The notes: generated by a model not told the origin, from the letters alone. 8,122 bases of DNA from an uncultured Prevotella sp. (GCA_905372445.1 CAJPPF010000097.1:1-8122), one strand, 5' to 3'; positions 1 to 5,864 are shown, counted from the first letter of the stretch. A program made the numbers and translations.

Positions 1-38
1 TAAGGAAGCATGACGGTAATAACAAATCTAAGCAAATG

Positions 39-52
39 CGGTCTAATGACCG
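39..52 (-). terminator. Possible weak terminator hairpin after aguB
   Basis: The bases form a perfect 5-bp stem, CGGTC and GACCG around a four-base loop, 17 bases past the aguB stop. On the minus strand it is followed by CATTTGCTT, which is only moderately T-rich, so termination is uncertain. The stem lies inside a copy of the 25-bp dispersed repeat (41-64), so it may be a repeat by-product. Bases 1-38 show nothing else recognisable. Confidence 0.3.
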
Positions 53-64
53 ATTAGGGTTTAA
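41..64 (+). repeat. Copy 1 of the dispersed ~25-bp motif
   Basis: The sequence reads GTCTAATGACCGATTAGGG followed by TTTAA and matches the family seen at 5176-5200, 5268-5290, 5446-5470, 5475-5498 and 8063-8087. It is one of the more diverged copies. It lies just downstream of the aguB stop codon. Confidence 0.5.
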
Positions 65-69
65 TGCTT

Positions 70-945
70 TCAGTCATTGAATCTGTTCAGTATCGGACTG
101 TAGTTTTCTATCCTTCTGTCTCTGAGGAACGGCCACCAACGACGGACATTCTCTGAATGGGCGAGGTCGACGTCGATTATTGCTGTCTCCTCCTCATTTT
201 CCGATGCTCGGTAGAGCAACTCACCCTGTGGACCTGATACGAAACTTGAGCCCCAGAACTGTATGCCCCGTGTCTGACGGCTTGGATCAGGCTCAAAACC
301 GACGCGGTTGACTGAAACCACCGGCAGTCCGTTGGCTACGGCATGGCCGCGCTGTACCGTTGTCCATGCCTCACGCTGGCGTTGTTGCTCCGCTTTATCG
401 TCAGATGCGGCATAGCCTATGGCGGTGGGGTAGATGAGTATCTCTGCTCCGGCAAGTGCCATCAGGCGTGCTCCCTCGGGATACCATTGGTCCCAACATA
501 CTTGAACGCCAAGACAGCCGACAGATGTCTGTATCGGACGGAAACCGAGATCGCCGGGTGTGAAATAGAATTTCTCGTAGTAGGCGGGGTCGTCGGGTAT
601 GTGCATCTTGCGAAACTTACCTGCTATGCTGCCGTCCTTCTCTATCACTACGGCGGTGTTGTGATACAATCCGGCAGTGCGGCGCTCGAAGAGTGAGGTG
701 ACAATGACAACGTTGTTCTCTTTCGCAAGCTGTGAAAAACAGTCAGTCGAGGGACCGGGGATAGGCTCTGCAAGGTCGAAGTTGTCGACGTCCTCTACCT
801 GACAAAAGTAAAGAGAGTTATGCAGCTCCTGCAGTACGATAAGTTCTGCGCCGTTCTTTGCAAGATTCTTTATGCTCTCTGCAAGACGTGTCATGTTCTG
901 CTTTATATCGGCAGTGTTGTGCTGTTGGATAATACCTATTTTCAT
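70..945 (-). CDS. aguB: N-carbamoylputrescine amidase (carbon-nitrogen hydrolase family)
   Basis: The 291-residue cytoplasmic protein belongs to the nitrilase/carbon-nitrogen hydrolase superfamily. It should hydrolyse N-carbamoylputrescine to putrescine, CO2 and ammonia, the last step of the agmatine route to putrescine. The Glu-Lys-Cys catalytic triad is visible: E40 in LQELH, K113 in FRKMHIP, and C150 in VQVCWDQWYPE. The length is typical of full AguB proteins, and the C-terminal RRWWPFLRDRRIENY segment is characteristic of this subfamily rather than of generic amidases. The ATG at 945 begins the family-typical MKIGIIQQHN strand. The gene follows aguA by 54 bases on the same strand, so the two are probably co-transcribed, and this pairing makes the substrate call strong. 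No truncation or frameshift is seen. A different amide substrate is possible but unlikely in this context. Confidence 0.95.
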   Translation of the reverse strand: MKIGIIQQHNTADIKQNMTRLAESIKNLAKNGAELIVLQELHNSLYFCQVEDVDNFDLAEPIPGPSTDCFSQLAKENNVVIVTSLFERRTAGLYHNTAVVIEKDGSIAGKFRKMHIPDDPAYYEKFYFTPGDLGFRPIQTSVGCLGVQVCWDQWYPEGARLMALAGAEILIYPTAIGYAASDDKAEQQRQREAWTTVQRGHAVANGLPVVSVNRVGFEPDPSRQTRGIQFWGSSFVSGPQGELLYRASENEEETAIIDVDLAHSENVRRWWPFLRDRRIENYSPILNRFND

Positions 946-999
946 TGTTTTGCTTTTTAGTCATTTGATGTTTTTTCCTCTCAGCTTGGTTCTGACCGT

Positions 1000-2031
1000 T
1001 TATTTCGGATATTGCATTGTCAGACAGTGTATGCTGCCATGCTGACGGATGATTATATTTGAGTCAATCGGAATAATATCACGCTCTGGGAAGACAGCCT
1101 TTATTGTGTTGCATGCCTGACGGTCAAGGTCGTCCTGACCGTATACGGGAACTATTACGGCGCCGTTTATTACGAGGAAGTTGGCGTATGTAGCCGGCAG
1201 TTGCTCGCCGTCGTAATAAATGGGGCGTGGCATCGGTAGCGGCAACAGGCGGTAAGGCTTGCCTTTGGCAGTGCGCAGCTGCTTCAGTTCCTCTTCAAGA
1301 GCAGTGAAGTCATTGTGCTGCTCGTCGTCAGGGCAGGTGCTCTGCACATAGAGTATGGTATCGTCAGGACATATCCTCACTATGGTATCGATGTGTCCGT
1401 CGGTATCATCGCCTATGAGGTTTCCATGGTTCAGCCAAACGATGCGCTCGGCATGCAGGCGTTCTTTGAGTTCTTTCTCTATCTCTTCTTGTGTGAGTGG
1501 CTGATTGCGGTTTGGCGCCATTAGGCACTGCGATGTGGTGAACACCGTGCCACAGCCGTCGCTCTCTATCGCTCCTCCTTCAAGAACGAAGTCGTTATTG
1601 TCTTCAAGTTTGCCGTGTATAAGTCCTTCACTATGCAGAGCCTTCGTGATAAGATTGTCCTTCGATGCCTCGAACTTTCTTCCCCAGCCGTTGAAACGGA
1701 AGTCGAGTATTGTAGTGCTTCCGTCATTGTCGATTAATGTGATACCGCCATGATCGCGTGCCCATGTATCGTTGGTAGGGCAGTTGATGATACTGACACG
1801 CGCCATCTGCTCTCTTGTCAGCTTCTCGCTGAGTGCAAGGAGTGTGGCTTCTGGATATTCAGAAGCAATGATTAGAGCCTCGTAGCGTGTGATCGCATCT
1901 GCTATCTCGGTCATAGTGGCAGTGATTTCGTTGAGATATGGCGCCCAGTCGGTGTCTTTGTGTGGCCATGTCATCTGCACACACATCTGTTGATGCCATT
2001 CGGCAGGAAGAAATGTTCGTTGATATGTCAT
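1000..2031 (-). CDS. aguA: Agmatine deiminase (agmatine iminohydrolase)
   Basis: The 343-residue enzyme of the peptidyl-arginine-deiminase-like fold (PAD_porph/AguA family) converts agmatine to N-carbamoylputrescine and ammonia in the cytoplasm. Visible active-site landmarks are NDTWARDHGG (residues 87-96, D93), the EGG of EGGAIE (151-156), DTDGHID (209-215, H213) and the catalytic cysteine C336 in GSIHCLTMQ near the C terminus. The reading frame stays open upstream to 2157, but the start chosen is the ATG at 2031. It opens with MTYQRTFLPAEWHQQ, the usual family N terminus, and the upstream extension would run through the divergent promoter region. The gene heads a leftward operon with aguB 54 bases downstream. 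All key residues are present, so activity is expected. Peptidyl-arginine deiminase is excluded by the short length and lack of a secretion signal. Confidence 0.96.
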   Translation of the reverse strand: MTYQRTFLPAEWHQQMCVQMTWPHKDTDWAPYLNEITATMTEIADAITRYEALIIASEYPEATLLALSEKLTREQMARVSIINCPTNDTWARDHGGITLIDNDGSTTILDFRFNGWGRKFEASKDNLITKALHSEGLIHGKLEDNNDFVLEGGAIESDGCGTVFTTSQCLMAPNRNQPLTQEEIEKELKERLHAERIVWLNHGNLIGDDTDGHIDTIVRICPDDTILYVQSTCPDDEQHNDFTALEEELKQLRTAKGKPYRLLPLPMPRPIYYDGEQLPATYANFLVINGAVIVPVYGQDDLDRQACNTIKAVFPERDIIPIDSNIIIRQHGSIHCLTMQYPK

Positions 2032-2047
2032 TTTCTTACTATTTATT

Positions 2048-2057
2048 TGCAAAAGTA
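2048..2057 (-). promoter_or_regulatory. Bacteroidetes-type -7 promoter element for aguAB
   Basis: Read on the minus strand this is TACTTTTGCA, an exact fit to TAnnTTTG. It ends about 17 bases before the aguA ATG, so the predicted transcript has a leader of only about a dozen bases. No clear TTTG -33 box is seen at the right distance. It forms a perfect 10-bp inverted repeat with 2090-2099, the -7 box of the divergent unit. Confidence 0.6.
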
Positions 2058-2089
2058 CAGGTTTTTTTTCAGTTATCGAAATTTTGTCG

Positions 2090-2099
2090 TACTTTTGCA
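2090..2099 (+). promoter_or_regulatory. Bacteroidetes-type -7 promoter element for the pseudo-ATPase unit
   Basis: TACTTTTGCA fits TAnnTTTG exactly and lies 13 bases before the ATG at 2113, giving a nearly leaderless mRNA. The region where a -33 box should be is a T-run (2062-2069) without a clean TTTG. It is the mirror copy of the aguA promoter element at 2048-2057. Confidence 0.6.
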
Positions 2100-2112
2100 T
2101 AAAAGAACCAAT

Positions 2113-2565
2113 ATGATTGAACTCAAAGACGTTACGACGCAAAAGAAAGCAGACCAAAAGGGACTTACGGACTATTCGCTCATTGTCCGCAACGGTGAAT
2201 TCTGCCGATTGGGAAAGTCAGAAGGTAGTATGGTTATCCGCGTAATTGTTGGATTCCTGTACTTGGAAAAAGGCTATGTCACCTTCGACGGTATGCCGTT
2301 GAGCGAGAATTCTGCCTCATTCCTAAGGAAGATGATTGCTTACATACCCAGCCCAGAGGGTTTTGATAATGTCACCGATTTAGCGAAGAAACAACAGGAG
2401 ATGATTGATGAGGCTGTAAATTCTGATGCCGATATCATACTCGCGGTTGATCCGACATCACACCAACAGACATTGGAGGATGCACAAAGTATAATGCGTG
2501 CCCTGCGCAATAAGGCGGAGCATGGACGAGTAGTGATAGTGGCAACTGACAGAACAGACATATAA
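2113..2565 (+). CDS. Small degenerate ABC-type ATPase domain protein (pseudo-ATPase)
   Basis: The 150-residue protein keeps the outline of an ABC nucleotide-binding domain but not its chemistry. The N terminus MIELKDVT, the stretch VIRVIVGFLYLEKGYVTFDG (residues 41-60) and LRKMIAYIPSPEGF (71-84) resemble strands, P-loop helix and Q-loop of LolD/FtsE-type ATPases. The P-loop is LGKSEGSMVI where GxxGxGKS/T is expected, so the catalytic lysine is gone. There is no LSGGQ signature, and the helical domain is nearly absent. The Walker B region reads ILAVDPTSH, lacking the glutamate, and the H-loop position is Asp (ATDRT). At 150 residues it is well short of the usual 220 or so. The ATG at 2113 is chosen because the homology begins there; upstream codons overlap the promoter. 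A membrane protein starts 12 bases after the stop, so the two are probably one operon. ATP hydrolysis is unlikely; a scaffold or regulatory role is inferred only. The frame is intact, which argues against a recent pseudogene. Confidence 0.7.
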   Translation: MIELKDVTTQKKADQKGLTDYSLIVRNGEFCRLGKSEGSMVIRVIVGFLYLEKGYVTFDGMPLSENSASFLRKMIAYIPSPEGFDNVTDLAKKQQEMIDEAVNSDADIILAVDPTSHQQTLEDAQSIMRALRNKAEHGRVVIVATDRTDI

Positions 2566-2577
2566 TGATTGCATATT

Positions 2578-3102
2578 ATGAAGGAAAAAATTAATAAGCG
2601 GCTTGTGCTTCCGATGCTTTATGGTATTCTCTCCGGCTGGATCATAGGAGGAGGAATCAGCATTGCATTGCTTCTTAAATATTCCGGTATCGGTTTGCAG
2701 ACTATGATTTTGGCGTCGTCGGCATTGATTCTTATGGCTGTCATACCGGCTTTGGCACGCGGTGCGTGGGTTTACAGCAATCTCCGTCGCTATCATACTG
2801 CCGAGTATTTCTATAACCTCGGCAATGGATTGGAATTGACTAAGGCGATAGCACAGTTTGAACGTCGTGTGAACAAGGCTGTAATGGCGTGGATAAAACG
2901 GATGATACTACGCTATACATTCAATGTAGTGATTGTAGCTTACATCATGTTAGTAATTCAGTCGGGCTCATGGCTTGCATCGTTGTGGGTTTTTGCAGCA
3001 GTGCTTGTCATAATTCTTGCTGTTTTTATCGGTATGTGGACGATGCTGTTTACAGCCCGTAGACTAAGTTATGACAGGTATGGTAATATAAAAAATGCTT
3101 AA
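2578..3102 (+). CDS. Hypothetical four-helix membrane protein paired with the pseudo-ATPase
   Basis: The family is not recognised. The 174-residue product has four likely membrane segments at about residues 9-33, 39-66, 110-128 and 132-160. A central basic/amphipathic stretch (67-109) carries several Arg and Lys residues and aromatic YFYNLG. No cleavable signal peptide is evident; the first helix probably stays as an anchor. The ATG at 2578 is chosen over an in-frame TTG at 2569 because it is the stronger start codon and follows the upstream stop by 12 bases. Co-transcription with the degenerate ABC-type protein suggests a membrane partner for it, by analogy with ABC permease/ATPase pairs, but it is much smaller than a typical permease. 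FtsX/LolCE relatives usually have a large periplasmic domain, which is absent here. Function remains unknown. Confidence 0.75.
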   Translation: MKEKINKRLVLPMLYGILSGWIIGGGISIALLLKYSGIGLQTMILASSALILMAVIPALARGAWVYSNLRRYHTAEYFYNLGNGLELTKAIAQFERRVNKAVMAWIKRMILRYTFNVVIVAYIMLVIQSGSWLASLWVFAAVLVIILAVFIGMWTMLFTARRLSYDRYGNIKNA

Positions 3103-3118
3103 AGATTGGCGCTTATTC

Positions 3119-3149
3119 TTTGCCGATTGATTTTTTTTTCGTATCTTTG
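3119..3149 (+). promoter_or_regulatory. Promoter for the Nif3/zinc-ribbon unit
   Basis: TTTG at 3119-3122 and TATCTTTG at 3142-3149 are separated by 19 bases, a textbook Bacteroidetes -33/-7 pair. Transcription would start near 3155, giving a leader of about 120 bases before the ATG at 3275. No riboswitch or strong secondary structure was recognised in that leader. The promoter begins only 17 bases after the preceding gene ends, so the Nif3 gene is likely a separate unit. Confidence 0.7.
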
Positions 3150-3274
3150 CTTCACAATCTTGCCGTTTGATGCAATTGTAAGGGTAGAAGCCCGCATATA
3201 TTGTTTCATCCCGACGCATAGGCATACGGCGATTTTGTCATTGCGAAGTTTTGCGAATAAACGAAAATATTTGC

Positions 3275-4057
3275 ATGAAAATAAAAGAAGTGGTTGATGC
3301 CCTTGAACGTTTCGCACCTCTGCCGTTGCAGGAAAGCTATGATAATGCCGGCTTGCAAATTGGATTAACAGACGTGGAAGTATCAGGGGCATTATTGTGT
3401 CTTGACGTGACCGAGGCAGTTATCGACGAAGCCATTGAAAAGGGATGCAACATGATTGTGTCTCATCATCCGCTTATCTTCCGCCGTCTGTCGCACATAA
3501 CAGGGCAGACGTATGTTGAGCGTTGTGTGACAAAGGCTATAAAGAACGATATTGTCATAGTGGCAATGCATACGAACATTGATGCAGCCCAAGGCGGAGT
3601 GAATCATAAGATTGCTGAGAAGATGCAACTTACCGACCTCGCTTTCATAGGCGAAGAAAAGGCGATGGAGGGAGTTTCAGGAGGCAATGGAATAATTGGA
3701 ACGCTGAAAGAACCGATGACATCAGAGGCATTCATCATGCGATTGAAGGAATTGTTCGGCGTAGAATGTGTCCAAGCTAACGAAATGCTGTCGCGACCTA
3801 TAAGGCGTGTGGCAGTCTGTGGAGGTTCAGGCGCATTCTTGCTTGAGACGGCTGTAAGTGCCGGAGCCGATGCTTTTATGACTGGTGAGATGGGGTATCA
3901 TGAGTTCTTCGGACAGGAACAGAAAATACAGATAGCCGTCATAGGTCATTATCAGAGCGAGCAGTTTACGTGTGAGGTGTTCCGCGACATAATAGAACCG
4001 CTTGGTGTGCATTGTATAATATCAGAAATTAATACTAACCCTATTATATATAAATAG
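3275..4057 (+). CDS. Nif3-like (DUF34) dinuclear metal-centre protein
   Basis: The 260-residue cytoplasmic protein is of the NIF3/DUF34 family, which forms a toroidal hexamer with a two-metal site in each subunit (known from E. coli YbgI). The family signatures are in order: SYDNAGLQIG (21-30), VSHHPLIF (62-69) with metal ligands H64 and H65, AMHTNIDAAQGGVNHK with D103, TGEMGYHEFF (203-212), and GHYQSEQ (224-230) with H225 and E229. It is the short form, without the PII/CutA-like insert found in versions of about 370 residues. The ATG at 3275 gives the usual MKIKEVV start; a TTG eight codons upstream is rejected. The biochemical role of the family is unsettled; a GTP cyclohydrolase I type 2 annotation is common in databases but poorly supported. 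It leads a probable operon with the zinc-ribbon gene 50 bases downstream. Confidence 0.93.
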   Translation: MKIKEVVDALERFAPLPLQESYDNAGLQIGLTDVEVSGALLCLDVTEAVIDEAIEKGCNMIVSHHPLIFRRLSHITGQTYVERCVTKAIKNDIVIVAMHTNIDAAQGGVNHKIAEKMQLTDLAFIGEEKAMEGVSGGNGIIGTLKEPMTSEAFIMRLKELFGVECVQANEMLSRPIRRVAVCGGSGAFLLETAVSAGADAFMTGEMGYHEFFGQEQKIQIAVIGHYQSEQFTCEVFRDIIEPLGVHCIISEINTNPIIYK

Positions 4058-4070
4058 GTGTTGATTATTG

Positions 4071-4105
4071 ACATATAGAAACAGAACATTTAATACATAT
4101 AGAAA
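4071..4105 (+). repeat. Pair of 11-bp direct repeats before the zinc-ribbon gene
   Basis: ACATATAGAAA occurs at 4071-4081 and again at 4095-4105, 24 bases apart start to start. The second copy ends two bases before the ATG at 4108. No TAnnTTTG box is present in this gap, so a separate promoter for the downstream gene is not evident. The repeats could be a binding site, or chance in AT-rich DNA. Confidence 0.4.
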
Positions 4106-4107
4106 TT

Positions 4108-4944
4108 ATGGTAAAGAAACCGGCAGAAATGACTGTTGAAGAGAAGTTGAAGACTCTCTTCCAGTTACAGACAGCGCTTTCGGGCATTGATGAGAAGCGT
4201 GCCATCCGTGGTGAGCTCCCTCTCGAGGTTCAGGATCTTGAGGATGAGATTGCAGGAATGAACACCCGTCTTGACAAGATCAAGGGTGAGATTGATGACT
4301 ATGAGCATGCCATTGCACAGAAAAAAGGCGAGATAGAGATTGCTGAGGCAAGTCTTGCAAAGTACAAGAAACAGCTTGACGATGTTCGCAACAACCGTGA
4401 GTACGACATGCTGACAAAGGAGATCGAGTTCCAAGAACTGGAGATTGAACTTTGTAACAAGAAGATAAAGGAAGCTCATCAGAAGATAGAAGAGCGTAAG
4501 GCTGACCTCAAGAATATAGAGCAGGTTATCGAGGAGCGCACAAAGGACCTTATTCAGAAGCGCGCCGAGCTTGAGGAAATCATGCAGGAAACGCGCGAGA
4601 CAGAGGAAGCTCTGCGCGAGAAGGCTATCGACCTCGAGTCTAAGATAGAGCCACGTCTTCTGACCTCGTTCAAGCGTATCCGTAAGAGTGTACGCAATGG
4701 ACTGGGCATTGTCTATGTTCAGCGCGATGCTTGTGGAGGTTGCTTCGCGAAGATTCCGCCACAGCGCCAGCTTGATGTAAAGATGCACAAGAAGATTATT
4801 GTCTGCGAGTATTGTGGTAGAGTACTCATTGACCCGGAGTTGGCAGATGTAAAACTTGACAAAGGGGTAGAGGAGAAGCCAAAGCGTAAGCGCGCTACAG
4901 CCGGCACCAGAAAGAAGAAGACTGAAGCAACCGCTGAAGAATAA
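4108..4944 (+). CDS. Coiled-coil C4-type zinc-ribbon protein (CT398/HP0958-like)
   Basis: The 278-residue soluble protein has a long charged coiled coil (about residues 35-180) followed by a C-terminal zinc ribbon. The cysteines are C209 and C212 in CGGC and C233 and C236 in CEYC. The conserved VRNNREYDMLTKEIE turn (93-107) between helices is typical of the zf-RING_7 family that includes Chlamydia CT398 and Helicobacter HP0958/FlgZ. Those relatives bind nucleic acid or sigma-54/flagellar factors; no flagellar genes are near here, so that role should not be transferred. A basic tail (KPKRKRATAGTRKKK, 257-271) adds nucleic-acid-binding potential. The ATG at 4108 is the first in frame after the Nif3 stop, with no strong Shine-Dalgarno site, as usual for Bacteroidetes. 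The Nif3-zinc-ribbon order is, from memory, common in Bacteroidales, suggesting a shared function. Confidence 0.9.
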   Translation: MVKKPAEMTVEEKLKTLFQLQTALSGIDEKRAIRGELPLEVQDLEDEIAGMNTRLDKIKGEIDDYEHAIAQKKGEIEIAEASLAKYKKQLDDVRNNREYDMLTKEIEFQELEIELCNKKIKEAHQKIEERKADLKNIEQVIEERTKDLIQKRAELEEIMQETRETEEALREKAIDLESKIEPRLLTSFKRIRKSVRNGLGIVYVQRDACGGCFAKIPPQRQLDVKMHKKIIVCEYCGRVLIDPELADVKLDKGVEEKPKRKRATAGTRKKKTEATAEE

Positions 4945-5175
4945 ACGCCAGACATAAAGCCTCCTGTTTATGATATAATAAGACAAGGACGGCAAAACCT
5001 CGCTTGCATTAACAGAAATCAAGTATCAGACCGTGTGGTTTATTTTCTTTCGATTTCTGTCTTACCCACTATCATTTTCGGTATCTTCCGCTGATGTTTG
5101 CTTCAACTTAGTGAGCTACGTCTTCAGAAAGCACACGTTTGGTGTGCAGAAAGATGATGATTGCAGATAAGGCTG

Positions 5176-5200
5176 AATCTAATGATCGGTTTTGACGTAA
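5176..5200 (+). repeat. Copy 2 of the dispersed ~25-bp motif
   Basis: The bases begin AATCTAATGATCGGTTTTGA and align with the family consensus with one extra G and a few substitutions. It sits 16 bases before the long hairpin at 5217-5258. Confidence 0.5.
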
Positions 5201-5216
5201 GCATGGTATATAATAT

Positions 5217-5258
5217 AGAGTGTGAATAAAGGTATCAGATTACCGTTATTCACACTCT
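5217..5258. terminator. Long hairpin, probable bidirectional terminator
   Basis: AGAGTGTGAATAA and TTATTCACACTCT form a perfect 13-bp stem. After one A/G mismatch, GGTA/TACC adds four pairs around the six-base loop TCAGAT. It lies between convergent genes. The plus side continues into CTGCTTTATTT, a moderate T-rich tail; the minus side reads ATATTATATA. A terminator role fits the position, but the tails are imperfect and it could instead belong to the adjacent repeat element. Confidence 0.5.
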
Positions 5259-5334
5259 CTGCTTTATTTAACCCAAAACGGTCAATAGACCGCGGTGTCG
5301 TTTCATTATCAACGAACAAGAGCTTTCCTACAGC

Positions 5335-5435
5335 TTTCGTCCGTTTGTGTGGCATCTTACCAGTCTTATTACCTTGCCGTAGCCTGCTACGCCCACTGTA
5401 ACAAGACTGGTAAGATGCCACACAATCAAACGAAA
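5335..5435. repeat. 101-bp near-perfect palindrome with 38-bp arms
   Basis: Left arm 5335-5372 and right arm 5398-5435 are inverted copies differing at four positions, with a 25-base spacer that itself contains a 14-bp palindrome. In RNA this would be a very stable stem. It is the inner part of the MITE-like element. Confidence 0.85.
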
Positions 5436-5463
5436 TCAGGCAAGGAATCTATTGACCGTTTTG
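5422..5463 (-). repeat. 42-bp dispersed repeat, copy A
   Basis: Read on the minus strand, these 42 bases match 8070-8111 exactly, from CAAAACGGTCAATAGATTCC through CGTTTGATTGT. Identity stops at the base after position 8111. The unit includes the core of the 25-bp motif plus part of the inner palindrome arm, so the shared module is longer than the motif but shorter than the whole element. Confidence 0.9.
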
Positions 5464-5470
5464 AGTTTAA

Positions 5471-5498
5471 CCCAAATCTATTGATCGATTTGGGCTAA
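5471..5498 (-). terminator. Hairpin within motif copy, possible terminator of the Arc-like gene
   Basis: CCCAAATC (5471-5478) and GATTTGGG (5487-5494) form a perfect 8-bp stem with an eight-base loop. It lies 37 bases beyond the stop of the leftward Arc-like gene and is followed on the minus strand by TTAAAC, a poor T-tract. The bases 5475-5498 also form a copy of the dispersed 25-bp motif (AATCTATTGATCGATTTGGG then CTAA), so its role as terminator is secondary or accidental. Confidence 0.4.
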
Positions 5499-5530
5499 TT
5501 CTATTCACCTTAATAACAGTTTTATTTGGG

Positions 5531-5731
5531 TTATTCAGGCAGTTGTTCCTCCATATCCTTTACGGGTGGCGAGGCTTTCTTTTTCTTCATGCGTCCACTT
5601 TTCTTCAGTGCTTCGGATAGGATGTACTGAATCTGGCCGTTCGTGGAGCGAAACTCATCGGCAGCCCAAGCCTCAATGGCGTTCATCATCTCCTCGTCGA
5701 GGCGTAATACAAAATTCTTGTTTTTTGCCAT
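5531..5731 (-). CDS. Arc-like ribbon-helix-helix DNA-binding protein
   Basis: The 66-residue product has an Arc/MetJ-type fold: a short strand KNFVLRL (residues 5-11), helix A DEEMMNAIEAWAADEF (12-27) and helix B after STNGQIQYILSEALKKSG (29-46), ending in a Lys-rich, Pro-containing tail (49-66). In this fold the strand pairs in a dimer and reads the major groove. The ATG at 5731 starts the family-typical MAKNKNFVLRL; an in-frame GTG at 5758 would add nine residues and cannot be excluded. It is the last gene of the SPFH-DUF3784 unit but is separated from DUF3784 by 166 bases, so it may also have its own promoter. A palindrome just upstream (5748-5763) is a candidate operator. It could be a stand-alone regulator or an antitoxin-like protein, but no toxin gene is adjacent. 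Confidence 0.85.
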   Translation of the reverse strand: MAKNKNFVLRLDEEMMNAIEAWAADEFRSTNGQIQYILSEALKKSGRMKKKKASPPVKDMEEQLPE

Positions 5732-5747
5732 AGCACTGTCGTTGTTC

Positions 5748-5763
5748 TTCCGGAGCACCGGAA
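5748..5763. promoter_or_regulatory. Palindrome upstream of the Arc-like gene, candidate operator
   Basis: TTCCGGAGCACCGGAA is a perfect 6-bp inverted repeat with a four-base centre, 16 bases before the ATG at 5731. Arc-family dimers commonly bind two half sites and often autoregulate. Whether this is DNA-level or an RNA hairpin near the start codon cannot be told. It overlaps the alternative GTG start at 5758. Confidence 0.4.
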
Positions 5764-5765
5764 TG

Positions 5766-5831
5766 TTACTCTTGCTTTACTGTGATATTCTCGCCGTCAG
5801 ATAGTCGATTGACTTTCAAACACATGATCAT
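5766..5831 (-). CDS. Possible 21-residue small ORF between DUF3784 and Arc-like genes
   Basis: An ATG at 5831 opens a frame reading MIMCLKVNRLSDGENITVKQ plus a final E before a TAA at 5766-5768. A second ATG two codons later (5825) is possible. It fills part of the otherwise unexplained 166-base gap and is on the operon strand. No clear Shine-Dalgarno site is seen and the family is unknown. At this length it may be chance; a leader peptide for the downstream regulator is speculation. Confidence 0.2.
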   Translation of the reverse strand: MIMCLKVNRLSDGENITVKQE

Positions 5832-5864
5832 AATGCAGTGAGACACAGAGCTGTTCTATATGTC

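Larger units (their letters stand above)
5268..5470. mobile_element. MITE-like non-autonomous element with nested inverted repeats
   Basis: The ends are inverted copies of the 25-bp motif: 5268-5290 and 5446-5470 share a perfect 16-bp core, CAAAACGGTCAATAGA at 5274-5289 and its complement at 5448-5463. Inside are 38-bp arms at 5335-5372 and 5398-5435 that match in inverted orientation with four mismatches, 21 bases in a row matching over GTGTGGCATCTTACCAGTCT and the next T. The 25-base centre contains a further palindrome, CGTAGC-CT-GCTACG (5378-5391). It encodes no protein. A target-site duplication could not be confirmed. The right end is repeated in inverted form at 8070-8111, showing this is a dispersed family. 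A REP/BIME-type structure is an alternative reading. Confidence 0.6.
4945..5530. other. Convergent intergenic region rich in inverted repeats, no gene
   Basis: This 586-base stretch separates the zinc-ribbon gene from the convergent Arc-like gene. No reading frame in it looks like protein. It holds, in order, a 9-bp inverted repeat ACAGAAATC/GATTTCTGT (5012-5020 and 5052-5060), a small GCACAC/GTGTGC hairpin (5131-5147), a 25-bp motif copy (5176-5200), a long hairpin (5217-5258), a MITE-like element (5268-5470) and another motif copy that folds on itself (5471-5494). Open frames here arise from the inverted repeats. Confidence 0.8.

Noticed and set aside
343..696. Plus-strand frame of 117 codons inside aguB
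   Set aside because: It lies wholly antisense to an intact, recognisable enzyme gene and has no recognisable domain or start context.
2032..2157. N-terminal extension of agmatine deiminase by 42 residues
   Set aside because: The extension crosses both divergent promoter elements and has no family similarity; the ATG at 2031 gives the standard N terminus.
3251..3274. Upstream TTG start for the Nif3-like gene
   Set aside because: The ATG at 3275 begins the conserved N terminus; the eight extra residues are not expected in the family.
4165..5022. Open minus-strand frame of 285 codons opposite the zinc-ribbon gene
   Set aside because: It is antisense to a clear coiled-coil/zinc-ribbon protein. 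Its Leu-rich composition is what antisense of Glu/Lys/Gln-rich coiled coil gives, and it runs into non-coding repeats.
5179..5498. Small overlapping frames of 67-80 codons on both strands in the repeat region
   Set aside because: They are created by the inverted repeats themselves; the same repeat translates to similar peptides on both strands, and none has a domain or ribosome site.
5176..5498. CRISPR array
   Set aside because: The repeated motif occurs in both orientations with irregular spacing and diverged copies, and there are no cas genes.
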